A stretch of DNA of 10,516 nt from Proteiniphilum sp. (lineage in GTDB: Bacteria; Bacteroidota; Bacteroidia; Bacteroidales; Dysgonomonadaceae). Under the pieces are notes generated by a model. The model saw nothing but the letters and a program-made list of their open reading frames with translations, ran no database searches and was not told the origin of the DNA. Shown one piece after another: positions 1 through 8,532 of the stretch (the stretch's first letter is position 1; every line of letters begins with the position of its first letter). The position numbers and the translations under genes were made by a program. The stretch is from positions 1 to 10,516 of the forward strand of contig JAENWZ010000056.1 of assembly GCA_016649795.1 (NCBI GenBank). Direction: 5' to 3'.

Positions 1-23
1 AACATCAACCCCAGCTAAAAAGC

Positions 24-48
24 TGACAACTGACAACTGACAACTGAC
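24..48. repeat. Heptamer tandem repeat TGACAAC x3.5
   Basis: Three exact copies of TGACAAC (24-30, 31-37, 38-44) are followed by a partial TGAC (45-48). The array ends four bases before the ATG at 53, so it occupies the whole leader of the first gene. A small inverted repeat, CAGCT-AAAA-AGCTG (12-25), abuts its left edge. The periodicity is seen directly; its function is unknown. Confidence 0.85.
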
Positions 49-52
49 CCAA

Positions 53-478
53 ATGAAGAATAAAAGAAACCGAAACAGATCGGGAGGAATATTTTTAGTT
101 ATTTTTGTGGTGATGCTTCTCATAGCCTATTTTACCAATCCAAAGGAGGAGGTACATAAAGAGATGCTGAAGATAAGACTTATGGAAGTCCTTGATGAAA
201 CAATGCTGGAACGACAGGATGATGTGATCGCCTATAGCGCATGGAAACTGGCAGGCAGGCAGATGGTGGAGACATTTGCCGATAATTATATATCGGTAGA
301 CAACTATTTTCTCTTTTCCCTCACCCGATTGCATTGGGATGGTGAATCGTACATAGCAGGCATTGGTGGTTTCAGAAAGGTATACATTACAAAACAATTA
401 AACAGTGAGCTGGCAGAGAAGATGATAGACAACATTGAAAATTTAGTGATCGACTCCCTTCCCGACTTCCTGAAATAA
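53..478 (+). CDS. Small single-pass membrane protein, possibly DUF4359-like
   Basis: The gene encodes 141 residues of unknown function. A basic N-terminus (KNKRNRNR) is followed by one hydrophobic segment at about residues 12-27 and then a soluble domain. The positive-inside rule would place that domain in the periplasm. Just after the membrane segment is TNP (28-30), and later come DNYFLFSL (83-90) and IAGIGGFRKVYI (101-112). This order (membrane helix, NP, then an 'NYxxFS...GxxGxF' core) is what I recall of the DUF4359 family, but the match is from memory and tentative. The start is the first ATG of the frame and gives a sensible N-in membrane anchor. The stop lies 7 bases before the Nudix gene, so the two are probably co-transcribed. 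The leader is a TGACAAC repeat with no Shine-Dalgarno sequence. Confidence 0.8.
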   Translation: MKNKRNRNRSGGIFLVIFVVMLLIAYFTNPKEEVHKEMLKIRLMEVLDETMLERQDDVIAYSAWKLAGRQMVETFADNYISVDNYFLFSLTRLHWDGESYIAGIGGFRKVYITKQLNSELAEKMIDNIENLVIDSLPDFLK

Positions 479-485
479 ACGCATT

Positions 486-527
486 ATGAATAAACACCTG
501 TTCAGCATGAACAAACACCCGCTCAGC
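486..527 (+). repeat. 21-base tandem duplication at the Nudix gene start
   Basis: Bases 486-506 and 507-527 match at 18 of 21 positions; the differences, at unit positions 6, 14 and 16, are all T to C. The units encode MNKHLFS and MNKHPLS. The duplication repeats the start codon in frame, giving two candidate initiation sites with near-identical downstream contexts. Confidence 0.8.
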
Positions 528-1034
528 TCGTTTCACTACTGCCCCAAATGTGGCTCTGAGAGCTTTCATGAAAACAATGAAAAATCGAAAAAGTGTGCCA
601 CTTGCGGGTTCGTATATTATTACAACTCATCGGCTGCGGTTGTGGCAGTGATTGAGAATGAGAAGGGAGAGATTCTTGTTGCACGCCGGGCGAAAGAGCC
701 GGCAAAAGGAATGCTGGACCTCCCCGGTGGCTTTGTGGACATGTATGAGACAGCAGAAGATGCTGTGAGAAGGGAGATCATGGAAGAAACAGGCCTCTGC
801 ATTACAGCAGAACAATACCTTTTCTCCATTGCGAACATTTATCGCTATTCGGAGTTCGAAGTGCAGACAGTCGACCTCTTCTTCAAATGCGAAGTAAATG
901 TTTTCAACGGTTTAAAAGCGGATGATGATGTCATGGAGTTACAGTTCATCTCTTTGGACGATCTCAATCCCGCAGACTTCGGATTGACTTCCATTCGAAA
1001 AGGAGTTGAAAAATTATTGCAGATTGTAATTTAA
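486..1034 (+). CDS. Zinc-ribbon Nudix hydrolase
   Basis: The gene encodes 182 residues, a cytoplasmic hydrolase of nucleoside-diphosphate-linked substrates by family; the actual substrate cannot be told. An N-terminal zinc ribbon has Cys pairs at C19/C22 (CPKCG) and C37/C40 (CATCG). The Nudix domain follows from about residue 48. The Nudix box GX5EX7REUXEEXGU is complete at residues 82-104, with G82, E88 and R96-E97-I98-M99-E100-E101-T102-G103-L104, so the Mg-binding glutamates are present. It is not NudC: it lacks the large N-terminal domain, and I see no SQPWPFPxS motif after the box. Two in-frame ATGs (486 and 507) lie at the heads of two near-identical 21-base units, so the true start may be either one. 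If the second, the protein is 175 residues. The zinc ribbon is retained either way. It is probably in an operon with the small membrane-protein gene just upstream. Confidence 0.93.
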   Translation: MNKHLFSMNKHPLSSFHYCPKCGSESFHENNEKSKKCATCGFVYYYNSSAAVVAVIENEKGEILVARRAKEPAKGMLDLPGGFVDMYETAEDAVRREIMEETGLCITAEQYLFSIANIYRYSEFEVQTVDLFFKCEVNVFNGLKADDDVMELQFISLDDLNPADFGLTSIRKGVEKLLQIVI

Positions 1035-1176
1035 TAACAGACGATAAAAAAAATCAGAAAAGATATCCAGATCCATCAAATAGAAAAAATATGAAACGAG
1101 CATGATAATCATTACCACACAAGCAAATGATTAAAGCGAGTTCCATACACCATAAAGAGAAAAATAAAAGAATCGT

Positions 1177-4167
1177 ATGAAAAAAATAATCTTATTATTC
1201 ACTCTTGCCCTTGTAACGCAGATATCAACGGCACAAAGAACGGCTTACCACACTCAGCCGGAAAAACTGTTCAATCAGGGAAAAGAGATGTTCCTCGAAG
1301 GAAACTACGTGGGTGCAAAGGATCTGTTGTCGAGGTTCACCACTGTGAGCGATGATGCTTATCTGAAGGAAGAAGCCGCTTATATGACAGCCGTATCCTC
1401 CTTCAGGAGCGGGAGTGAAAACAGCGGGACTATCCTGAAATCGTTTCTCGACAGCTATCCTGAAACCATTCACCGTCACCTTGTGAGTTTCCTTATCGGA
1501 TCCACTCATTATGACAAAAAAGAGTGGGAAGCAGCAAGGATATGGTTCAATCAGGCCGACCTGGATTACCTCACACTGCAGGAACAGGAAGATTACAGCT
1601 TCCGTACAGGTTACACTCATTTGCAATTGGGTGATAAAGCGGAGGCCACCCGATACTTCGGATTGCTTTCTCAAAACAGCACAAAATACAGGGATGCGGC
1701 TGATTTCTATCTGGGTTACATTGACTATTTAAACAGAGATTATGCCGGTGCACTGCAACGTTTTCAACGGCTGAAAGATCATCCCGAATACATGGAGGAG
1801 GTAGCATTCTACACAACACAGGCTGCTTTCTTTGATGGCAGGCTAGAGGAAGCCATCCAGCTGTCTGAATCGTTTGTGAACAGATACCCGCAAAGCGAAC
1901 ATCGCACCGAATTATACAGGGTACTGGGAAACAGTCATTACCGCCTGGGGCAATCCTCCAGGGCAATACCCTATTATGAGAATTACATCAGCAACATTGG
2001 AAGGCCCCTGCGTGGCGATGCCTATTTCCTCGGGCTATCTTATTTCGAGACAGGAAAGTACAATGATGCCCTGACAATGTTTCAGCTAGCGGTGGGTGAA
2101 GCTGATGCGCTCTCACAAAACGCACAGCTGCAACTGGGACAGACCTATCTGAAGCTGAATCAGAAACAGCAGGCACAGATGGCTTTTGAAGCTGCCACGC
2201 GCGATAATTTTGATCCGCAGGTTCGTGAGACTGCCATGTTCAACTACGCATTACTGGCACATGAGACCAATTTCTCCGTCTTCAGCGAGTCCATCACCCT
2301 GTTCGAGAACTTCCTGCGCGAGTATCCCCGTTCACAATATACCGATCAGGTGAACGATATCCTGGCTGAAACATTCCTGACTACGAAAGATTACGATGCC
2401 GCCCTGAATGCCATCAATCGTATCAACAACCCGGGACGGCGCATCCTGGAAGCGAAACAAATGGTACTGTTCCAGCTGGGGGCACAGGAGTTCATCAACG
2501 GGAACATGAATCAGGCTGTACAACATTTCAACAATAGCATAGGCACAGGCAATTACGAAGTCAAAGCCCGTAACAATGCTTACTACTGGAGAGGTGAATC
2601 TTACTACCGGATGGCCAATTATAATAACGCAACAAGCGATTTCCGGCAATTCACACAGAGTGCATCCCCTGCAGATGAGAATTACGCACTTGGCTGGTAC
2701 AACCTCGGCTATTCCCTCTTTAAACAGCAGCAATATGGGCAGGCTGTGACTGCTTTCCAGCGGTATCTGTCGACAGAGAGCAACCGCAAAAAAGCAGAGT
2801 ATGGAGATGCATTGAATCGTGTGGGAGACAGTTATTACTTCAACCGCAATTTCAGTGATGCGGAACGCTATTACGCCCAGGCAGCAGATGTCAACCCCGC
2901 TGCGGCAGATTATGCCGCCTACCAGCGCGCCTTCGTGATGGGATTGCAACGCAACTATCAGGGAAAAATCACAGCACTCGACAATCTGATGCGTCAATAT
3001 CCCAACTCTCAGTATTTTGATGATGCACTCTATGAGAAAAGCAGGGCACTCACCATGCTTAACCGAGAGAGTGAGGCTATCTCCGTGTTACAGAGGCTGG
3101 TAACCGACTTCTCTAAAAGTCCGCTCGCCGGCCAGGGAGGTGTGCAACTGGGACAGTTGTATTACAATTCAGGCAATTACCAACAGAGCATTGCCGCATA
3201 CAAGAACGTGATCCGCGATTTCCCCGGTACAGACGATGCACGAAATGCATTGGTTTCGATGGAAACAGTCTATCGCGACATGAACGATATCCAATCCTAC
3301 GTGGATTACGCCAACGCGCTCCCGGGCGGGATGCGTATTACACCATCACGACAGGATTCACTCACCTACCTCGCCGCTGAGAGTGTCTATATGAGGGGTA
3401 ACCGTGCCGACGCCGAAACATCCATGACAAGGTATCTGCAATCATTCCCCAACGGAGCATACAACAGCGATGCTCATTATTATCTTGGCGTGATAGCTGA
3501 TGAGAAAGGGGATAAACAGCAGGCACTCTCCCGTTTCCGCAGGGTGATTGATGCAAGCAATATGAAATTCCTCGACAATGCACTGATATACACCTCGCAG
3601 GCAGAATTCGCGAACGGCAATTACCGGCAGGCTCTGGCAGACTACACGCATCTGGCAAACGCAGCCAGGAACGCTACCAACAAGCAGGTCGGGCAGCTGG
3701 GAGTGGTGCGCACACAATCGCAGCTGGGCAGCTTTCACGAAGCAGCACGTGCTGCAACAGAGCTGCTCACCAACAGCGGCCTCTCACCGGAGACTGTGAT
3801 TGAAGCGCGATATCTTAGGGGTAAGGCTTACCAACAAGTGAACGAAACAGAGAATGCCATGGCCGACTTCCAGTTTGTGGCCAACGACACCCGCAGCAGC
3901 TATGGCGCCGAGGCGCAGTTCATCCTTGCCGACACCTATTACCGCTGGAAATCATACGACCGTGCCGAAGCACAGGTAAAAGAGTTTATGAAGAAAGGAA
4001 CACCGCATCAATACTGGATGGCACGGGCACTCATCGTCCTGTCGGACACCTATCTTGCCAAAGACGATGAGTTTCAGGCACGTCAGTATCTGGAAAGTCT
4101 GAGATCTAATTATAAAGGCGAAGAGGCCGATATTCAGCAAATGATCAATGAACGACTCAACAAATGA
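1177..4167 (+). CDS. Secreted long TPR-repeat protein (about 26 repeats)
   Basis: The gene encodes 996 residues. A type I signal peptide has basic KK, a hydrophobic core at residues 4-14 and probable cleavage at STA|Q (19/20). There is no lipobox cysteine, so a soluble periplasmic protein is expected. Almost the whole mature chain is helical repeats of about 34-40 residues. By eye I count about 26 units, each of the type 'A..LG..Y...G.Y..A...F...', often ending in YP-N/Q/R-S as in BamD/YbgF-type TPRs. Examples are LGQTYLKLNQKQQAQMAFEA and YYLGVIADEKGDKQQALSRF. No catalytic domain is visible. A superhelical scaffold that binds proteins or peptides is the family expectation. The beta-barrel gene follows after 61 bases with no promoter motif in between, so the two are probably co-transcribed and may act together at the outer membrane. 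The 142-base gap upstream is AT-rich and lacks TAnnTTTG. The leader before the ATG is A-rich without a Shine-Dalgarno sequence. Confidence 0.93.
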   Translation: MKKIILLFTLALVTQISTAQRTAYHTQPEKLFNQGKEMFLEGNYVGAKDLLSRFTTVSDDAYLKEEAAYMTAVSSFRSGSENSGTILKSFLDSYPETIHRHLVSFLIGSTHYDKKEWEAARIWFNQADLDYLTLQEQEDYSFRTGYTHLQLGDKAEATRYFGLLSQNSTKYRDAADFYLGYIDYLNRDYAGALQRFQRLKDHPEYMEEVAFYTTQAAFFDGRLEEAIQLSESFVNRYPQSEHRTELYRVLGNSHYRLGQSSRAIPYYENYISNIGRPLRGDAYFLGLSYFETGKYNDALTMFQLAVGEADALSQNAQLQLGQTYLKLNQKQQAQMAFEAATRDNFDPQVRETAMFNYALLAHETNFSVFSESITLFENFLREYPRSQYTDQVNDILAETFLTTKDYDAALNAINRINNPGRRILEAKQMVLFQLGAQEFINGNMNQAVQHFNNSIGTGNYEVKARNNAYYWRGESYYRMANYNNATSDFRQFTQSASPADENYALGWYNLGYSLFKQQQYGQAVTAFQRYLSTESNRKKAEYGDALNRVGDSYYFNRNFSDAERYYAQAADVNPAAADYAAYQRAFVMGLQRNYQGKITALDNLMRQYPNSQYFDDALYEKSRALTMLNRESEAISVLQRLVTDFSKSPLAGQGGVQLGQLYYNSGNYQQSIAAYKNVIRDFPGTDDARNALVSMETVYRDMNDIQSYVDYANALPGGMRITPSRQDSLTYLAAESVYMRGNRADAETSMTRYLQSFPNGAYNSDAHYYLGVIADEKGDKQQALSRFRRVIDASNMKFLDNALIYTSQAEFANGNYRQALADYTHLANAARNATNKQVGQLGVVRTQSQLGSFHEAARAATELLTNSGLSPETVIEARYLRGKAYQQVNETENAMADFQFVANDTRSSYGAEAQFILADTYYRWKSYDRAEAQVKEFMKKGTPHQYWMARALIVLSDTYLAKDDEFQARQYLESLRSNYKGEEADIQQMINERLNK

Positions 4168-4216
4168 GAGAAAAGTGGAGAGTGAAAAATTAAAAATTAA
4201 GAATGAATAATTATCT
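4168..4216. repeat. Degenerate heptamer array between TPR and barrel genes
   Basis: Starting at the first base after the TPR stop, the sequence can be cut into seven consecutive 7-mers: GAGAAAA, GTGGAGA, GTGAAAA, ATTAAAA, ATTAAGA, ATGAATA, ATTATCT. The middle five broadly follow RTKRARA. The array fills most of the 61-base gap and ends 12 bases before the next ATG. The phase is visible, but AT-rich composition makes part of the similarity cheap. Function is unknown. Confidence 0.55.
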
Positions 4217-4228
4217 CAATCAATTACA

Positions 4229-5938
4229 ATGAGAAAAATATATATTACTATCGCCACATTGGCTTTTACAGCCGGAATTTTCGCCCAGCAACCGGATTCA
4301 TTGTTGAGAAGGCAACTGGAACTGGAACGCGATTTCAACCCCACCCTGCTTGATGCCGACAAGATCAACTCTCTGCCTGCATTGCGTGAGCCAACAGTGC
4401 AAAAAGCCAATACCAACTATTCCACCTGGGCGGGACGCACTTCCCCCCCTCTGGAGATTGCGCTACCCCGGCCGGGCAGTATCATGACTGCAATTCCCTA
4501 TAACCTGAAAAAAGGGTATCTCTCTTTCACTGCCGGCAACTATGCCAATCTGGATGGAGCCTTTGGCTACCGGTTGGTGGAAAATGAGAAGAACAACCTC
4601 TCTTTCAATTTTTTGCATAACTCATCCAACGGGGATATAAAATATCTGCAGGAGAGCGATCCCCAAAGTAGCAATGCCTATTTTATGGACAATCAGGGAG
4701 GACTGCGTTATCAGCACCTTGCCGATGCTCACAGCATTCAGCTGGATCTCTCCTATCTGCACTCCCTCTTCAACTATTACGGGAACAGGTTTGGTAATGA
4801 ACCCTGGTTCAATGATGAAAATCAACGTCTGGGTGTGTTGAATGCACAGATCGGCCTGGAATCGAAGGAGTCGGATATGTTGAATTACAGAGGGTTGATC
4901 GATTTCAAGAATTTCTCCACAAAGTTCGATCACGAATATAGTGCTGAGCCAATAAAGGGGAATGAATTGAATGTGATGGCAGGTTTTGATAAACCATTCC
5001 GTAATCCCAACACGAAAGCAGGTATTGACGGTACACTTTTCACCACCATTTACAATGGTGACCTGGACAACTACTTCCTTGTAAACGCGGCACCCTATCT
5101 ACGGTTTGGGGGTCTGAACAGAAACGCCCGCCTGGGTGTGGATATCTTATTTCAGACCGGCGACAAGACAAGAGTACGCGTTGTCCCCAACGTGGCGCTG
5201 CAACTGGGTATCTCTGAGCACTCATCACTTTATGCCAATATACATGGCGGCTTCGATCACAATACCTTCCTCGACATGATGAACGAATCGCGTTATATCC
5301 TCCCCATGACTAATGTCAGGCCCTCCTTTACCATTCTGGATATCGACGGTGGTGTGAAGATTGGTGAAGTGAGCGGTTTCCGGTTCGATCTCTTCGGCGG
5401 ATTCAAAAAAACAGATGACGAACATTTTCTGGTGCACAACGGCCAGGATCTGTTTGGAGAAGATGACCCTGGTTACTTTAAAGAGGCATTGAAACCTGTC
5501 TACGGTAGCCTGTCACATACCCATATCGGAGGGATGATCCAGACGAATATATGGGCTCCGCTCGATCTTTCTCTGCGCCTGAAAAAGAACATCTATGATG
5601 TAAGCGAGATGACGATTCATGAGGTGCAGGTTGATGATGCCAAAGCCTATAACAAGCCCGGTTTTGAAGTGGATCTGCGTGGCACACTCGAGGTGATGAG
5701 CAATCTGAAATTCACGCTGAACTACTATTTCGCAGGTGAGAGGTGGACCTATTTCAACGGACAAAATCTGGAGATGGAGAGTATCAATGATTTGAACCTC
5801 GGCGCAGTCTATCAGATCAATGATGCATTTTCACTTAATCTGAGGGCCAACAACCTGATGCTGCAGAAGTATGATCTCTGGTATGGTCATCCTGCGCAGG
5901 GATTCAATGCCTCCGGAGGATTTACCTTTCAATTTTGA
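4229..5938 (+). CDS. Outer-membrane beta-barrel protein without plug domain
   Basis: The gene encodes 569 residues. A signal peptide, MRKIYITIATLAFTAGIFA, is cleaved probably at A19|Q20. Residues 20-75 form a polar N-terminal segment (for example LERDFNPTLLDADKIN) that would lie in the periplasm. From about residue 90 to the end the chain alternates short amphipathic strands with polar turns (KGYLSFTAGNYANLDGAFGY, NNLSFNFLHNSSN, AFSLNLRANNLML) and finishes in FTFQF, the terminal aromatic signal of outer-membrane barrels. There is no TonB box, plug domain or carboxypeptidase-like N-terminal domain, so it should not be called a full TonB-dependent receptor, although automatic pipelines may do so because of barrel similarity. 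It directly follows the secreted TPR gene and is likely its partner. Cargo is unknown; export, assembly and uptake all remain possible. Confidence 0.85.
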   Translation: MRKIYITIATLAFTAGIFAQQPDSLLRRQLELERDFNPTLLDADKINSLPALREPTVQKANTNYSTWAGRTSPPLEIALPRPGSIMTAIPYNLKKGYLSFTAGNYANLDGAFGYRLVENEKNNLSFNFLHNSSNGDIKYLQESDPQSSNAYFMDNQGGLRYQHLADAHSIQLDLSYLHSLFNYYGNRFGNEPWFNDENQRLGVLNAQIGLESKESDMLNYRGLIDFKNFSTKFDHEYSAEPIKGNELNVMAGFDKPFRNPNTKAGIDGTLFTTIYNGDLDNYFLVNAAPYLRFGGLNRNARLGVDILFQTGDKTRVRVVPNVALQLGISEHSSLYANIHGGFDHNTFLDMMNESRYILPMTNVRPSFTILDIDGGVKIGEVSGFRFDLFGGFKKTDDEHFLVHNGQDLFGEDDPGYFKEALKPVYGSLSHTHIGGMIQTNIWAPLDLSLRLKKNIYDVSEMTIHEVQVDDAKAYNKPGFEVDLRGTLEVMSNLKFTLNYYFAGERWTYFNGQNLEMESINDLNLGAVYQINDAFSLNLRANNLMLQKYDLWYGHPAQGFNASGGFTFQF

Positions 5939-6002
5939 TTATCCTTCTTCACAGCCAATGTAGTAAAACGCCACGCAAAACTATTTTTAATACTTCGTTT
6001 TT

Positions 6003-6031
6003 CTTGTTTACGATGCTTTTATGTACTTTTG
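6003..6031 (+). promoter_or_regulatory. Bacteroidetes-type promoter of the PBP1A gene
   Basis: TACTTTTG at 6024-6031, followed by C, is an exact match to the Bacteroidetes -7 element TAnnTTTG. A weaker TTG-containing -33 candidate lies at about 6003-6006 (CTTG). Transcription would start near 6036-6040, about 40 bases before the ATG at 6077. This separates the PBP1A gene from the TPR/barrel pair. Confidence 0.6.
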
Positions 6032-6076
6032 CTGCAAACAATCAAAGGGGTCAACAGCACTAAGGGATTATTAAAT

Positions 6077-8476
6077 ATGGCTAAGAAAAATACGACACAA
6101 CATAAAACAGCTAAAGGCAAGAACAGCCTGAAGCAAAATGACATCGTAAAAATGATGTGGAGGCTTTTCGGACTCCTGATTGCCGGAATCCTTTTGTTTT
6201 TCGCACTCATCTTCGTTGGAGCAGTGGGTTACCTCCCCGAGATCAATGAGCTGGAGAATCCCATCGACAAATATGCCTCGCAGGTGATCTCATCCGACAA
6301 CGAGTTGCTCTTCACCTATTCTGAGAGTAACGACAACCGTATCTTCGTAGATTATTCCGATCTGTCGCCACACCTTATCAACGCCTTGATTGCCACTGAG
6401 GATATTCGTTACTATTCGCACTCGGGCATCGATATCATCAGCCTGGGAAGAGCAATTGTGAAAACAATGCTTATGAACAGGGAGAGCAGTGGCGGTGGGA
6501 GTACCATCACCCAGCAGCTGGCCAAACAGCTCTATTCACCCAGGGCAAACAACAAGCTGCAGCGTGTTTTTCAGAAACCGGTTGAATGGGTGATTGCAGC
6601 AAAACTGGAGCGGTTCTATACGAAAGATGAGATCATCAATCTCTATCTGAACAAATATGATTTCAATTACAATGCAATAGGTATTGAATCTGCCGCACGC
6701 ACTTACTTTAATAAAACGCCCAGGGAACTCAATGTGGAGGAATCGGCGATGCTGGTGGGAATGCTACAGAATCCAACCATGCACAACCCGGTAAGACGCC
6801 CTGAAGTAACAAGAAGTCGCCGAAATCTGGTCGTTTCGCAAATGGAGAAAGCCGGGCATCTTACACGTCAGGAAGCAGACTCGCTCAAACAACTCCCCAT
6901 TACACTGGATTTCAACCGTTCCAATCATGTGGACATTGATGCACCCTACTACCGCCAGCATCTTGCCAAAATGATGATGGCCAATAAACCGGAAAGAAAG
7001 AATTACGCATCGTGGCAGCGACAACAGTTCAGCGAGGATTCCCTGGCATGGCATGATGATCCGCTCTATGGGTGGTGCAACAAGAACAAAAAAGCGGACG
7101 GCTCCAATTACAATATCTACACCGACGGACTAAAAATATACTCAACGGTGAATTCGCGCATGCAACGTCATGCCGAAGCAGCTGTGAGAGAACATATGGG
7201 AGGCTATCTTCAAAACCAGTTCTTCCGTGAGAAAGCGGGAAAGAAATATGCCCCCTACTCCAGTGAGGTTAGTGACAAAGTAGAAGATCTGCTGACGACA
7301 GCCATGAAACAGACCGACCGTTACCGTATTCTGAAGAAAGAGGGGATGAGTGATGACGCCATCAAGAAGAACTTCAAGGAAGAAGCGGTGGAGATGAAGG
7401 TCTTCTCATGGGAGCACAGGGAGATTGACACATTGATGACACCCTGGGATTCGATCCGTTATCACAAGAACTACCTCCGCACCGGTTTCATGGCGATGGA
7501 TCCCTTAACAGGACATGTGAAAGCCTACGTGGGCGGACCCGATTTCAAGTTCTTCAAATATGATATGGTCACCACCGGCAAACGGCAGATAGGGTCAACC
7601 ATTAAGCCCTATCTCTATACGCTGGCAATGGAAGAAGGGCTGACTCCCTGCGACGGCATGATACACGGTCCGGTCACGCTGATGACCGAGACGGGAGAGG
7701 AATGGACTCCCAGAAATCCCGGACACAGCAGCGGTGAGTTTGTGACGATAAAGTGGGGATTACAGAACTCCAGCAACTGGGTCACTGCATATCTGATGAA
7801 GCAGTTCTCCCCATACGCCTTTGCCAGAATGCTCCAGTCGTTCGGATTGAAGAATCCCGCCGATCCGGTGGTCTCGCTGGCGTTAGGCCCTAACGACGCT
7901 TCGGTATTCGAGATGGTAGGCGCCTATTCATCTTTCATCAACCGGGGCATCCGCGTGGATCCAGTGCTGGTGACACGTATCGAGGATTCATACGGCAACG
8001 AAGTGGGTAGCTTTGTTCCCCGCATGAAGGAGATTTTCAGCGAATCTACCTCCTATAAGATGTTGGATATGCTGAAGGCAGTTGTGGACGGAGGAACGGG
8101 CAGCAGACTGCGCAGGATCTATAACCTGAAAGGGCAGATGGGTGGTAAGACAGGTACCACGAACAATAACTCCGACGGGTGGTTCATGTCGTTCACGCCC
8201 AACCTGGTGGCAGGATGCTGGGTAGGCGGTGAGGAGCGTTCCATCCATTTCGACCGGATGGCTTACGGACAGGGAGCCAGTATGGCTCTGCCAATCCACG
8301 GCATCTTTTACCAGAAGGTATATGCCGATCCGGAACTGAACTATACAGACAATGGTCAATTTGAGATCCCGGCGGATTTCCAGCCCTGTGCCGGTTCAGA
8401 ACGATATTCTTCTGATTACTACATCGATAATGATCCGGTTCTTGAGAGTGAAGGAATAGATGATCTTTTTAATTGA
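6077..8476 (+). CDS. Bifunctional class A penicillin-binding protein (PBP1A type)
   Basis: The 799-residue protein polymerises lipid II glycan strands and cross-links peptides in the periplasm. A Lys-rich cytoplasmic tail is followed by one membrane segment at about residues 29-51. The GT51 transglycosylase domain shows E108-D109 in EDIRYYSHSGID, GGSTITQQLAKQ (S142), the 'E..IAAKLE..Y.KDEIINLYLN' helix and a later ARTYFNKTPREL motif. The transpeptidase domain has all three active-site motifs: S507-T-I-K510, S565-S-N567 and K691-T-G693. Both activities should therefore be intact. The region between the domains and the acidic C-terminal tail (ending EGIDDLFN) carry no extra domain I can name. 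A TTG at 6029 would extend the frame by 16 residues, but that codon lies inside the promoter -7 element, so the ATG at 6077 (MAKKNTTQHK) is the better start. It is convergent with a BlaI/BlaR1-like operon. Confidence 0.95.
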   Translation: MAKKNTTQHKTAKGKNSLKQNDIVKMMWRLFGLLIAGILLFFALIFVGAVGYLPEINELENPIDKYASQVISSDNELLFTYSESNDNRIFVDYSDLSPHLINALIATEDIRYYSHSGIDIISLGRAIVKTMLMNRESSGGGSTITQQLAKQLYSPRANNKLQRVFQKPVEWVIAAKLERFYTKDEIINLYLNKYDFNYNAIGIESAARTYFNKTPRELNVEESAMLVGMLQNPTMHNPVRRPEVTRSRRNLVVSQMEKAGHLTRQEADSLKQLPITLDFNRSNHVDIDAPYYRQHLAKMMMANKPERKNYASWQRQQFSEDSLAWHDDPLYGWCNKNKKADGSNYNIYTDGLKIYSTVNSRMQRHAEAAVREHMGGYLQNQFFREKAGKKYAPYSSEVSDKVEDLLTTAMKQTDRYRILKKEGMSDDAIKKNFKEEAVEMKVFSWEHREIDTLMTPWDSIRYHKNYLRTGFMAMDPLTGHVKAYVGGPDFKFFKYDMVTTGKRQIGSTIKPYLYTLAMEEGLTPCDGMIHGPVTLMTETGEEWTPRNPGHSSGEFVTIKWGLQNSSNWVTAYLMKQFSPYAFARMLQSFGLKNPADPVVSLALGPNDASVFEMVGAYSSFINRGIRVDPVLVTRIEDSYGNEVGSFVPRMKEIFSESTSYKMLDMLKAVVDGGTGSRLRRIYNLKGQMGGKTGTTNNNSDGWFMSFTPNLVAGCWVGGEERSIHFDRMAYGQGASMALPIHGIFYQKVYADPELNYTDNGQFEIPADFQPCAGSERYSSDYYIDNDPVLESEGIDDLFN

Positions 8477-8532
8477 TCAAACATCCTATTTACTGTTCGC
8501 TCCCTTTTCTAAAAAGATGGTTTTATTAAGTG

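Noticed and set aside
1..18. Possible C-terminal tail of an upstream gene (N-I-N-P-S-stop).
   Set aside because: Only five codons are inside the window; no homology or codon signal can be judged.
486..1034. Naming the Nudix protein NudC (NAD pyrophosphatase) because of its zinc ribbon.
   Set aside because: It is too short, the ribbon is at the very N-terminus, and I see no SQPWPFPxS motif after the Nudix box.
1102..1112. Palindrome ATGAT-A-ATCAT in the gap before the TPR gene as an operator or terminator.
   Set aside because: It is too short and AT-rich, with no T tract and no adjacent promoter motif.
2332..2997. A 221-codon open frame on the minus strand inside the TPR gene.
   Set aside because: It lies fully antisense to a clear repeat protein; its translation has no coherent domain and a Cys/His/Ile-rich composition typical of shadow frames.
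4229..5938. Calling the barrel protein a TonB-dependent receptor.
   Set aside because: No TonB box or plug domain is present ahead of the barrel, and the N-terminal segment is only about 70 residues.
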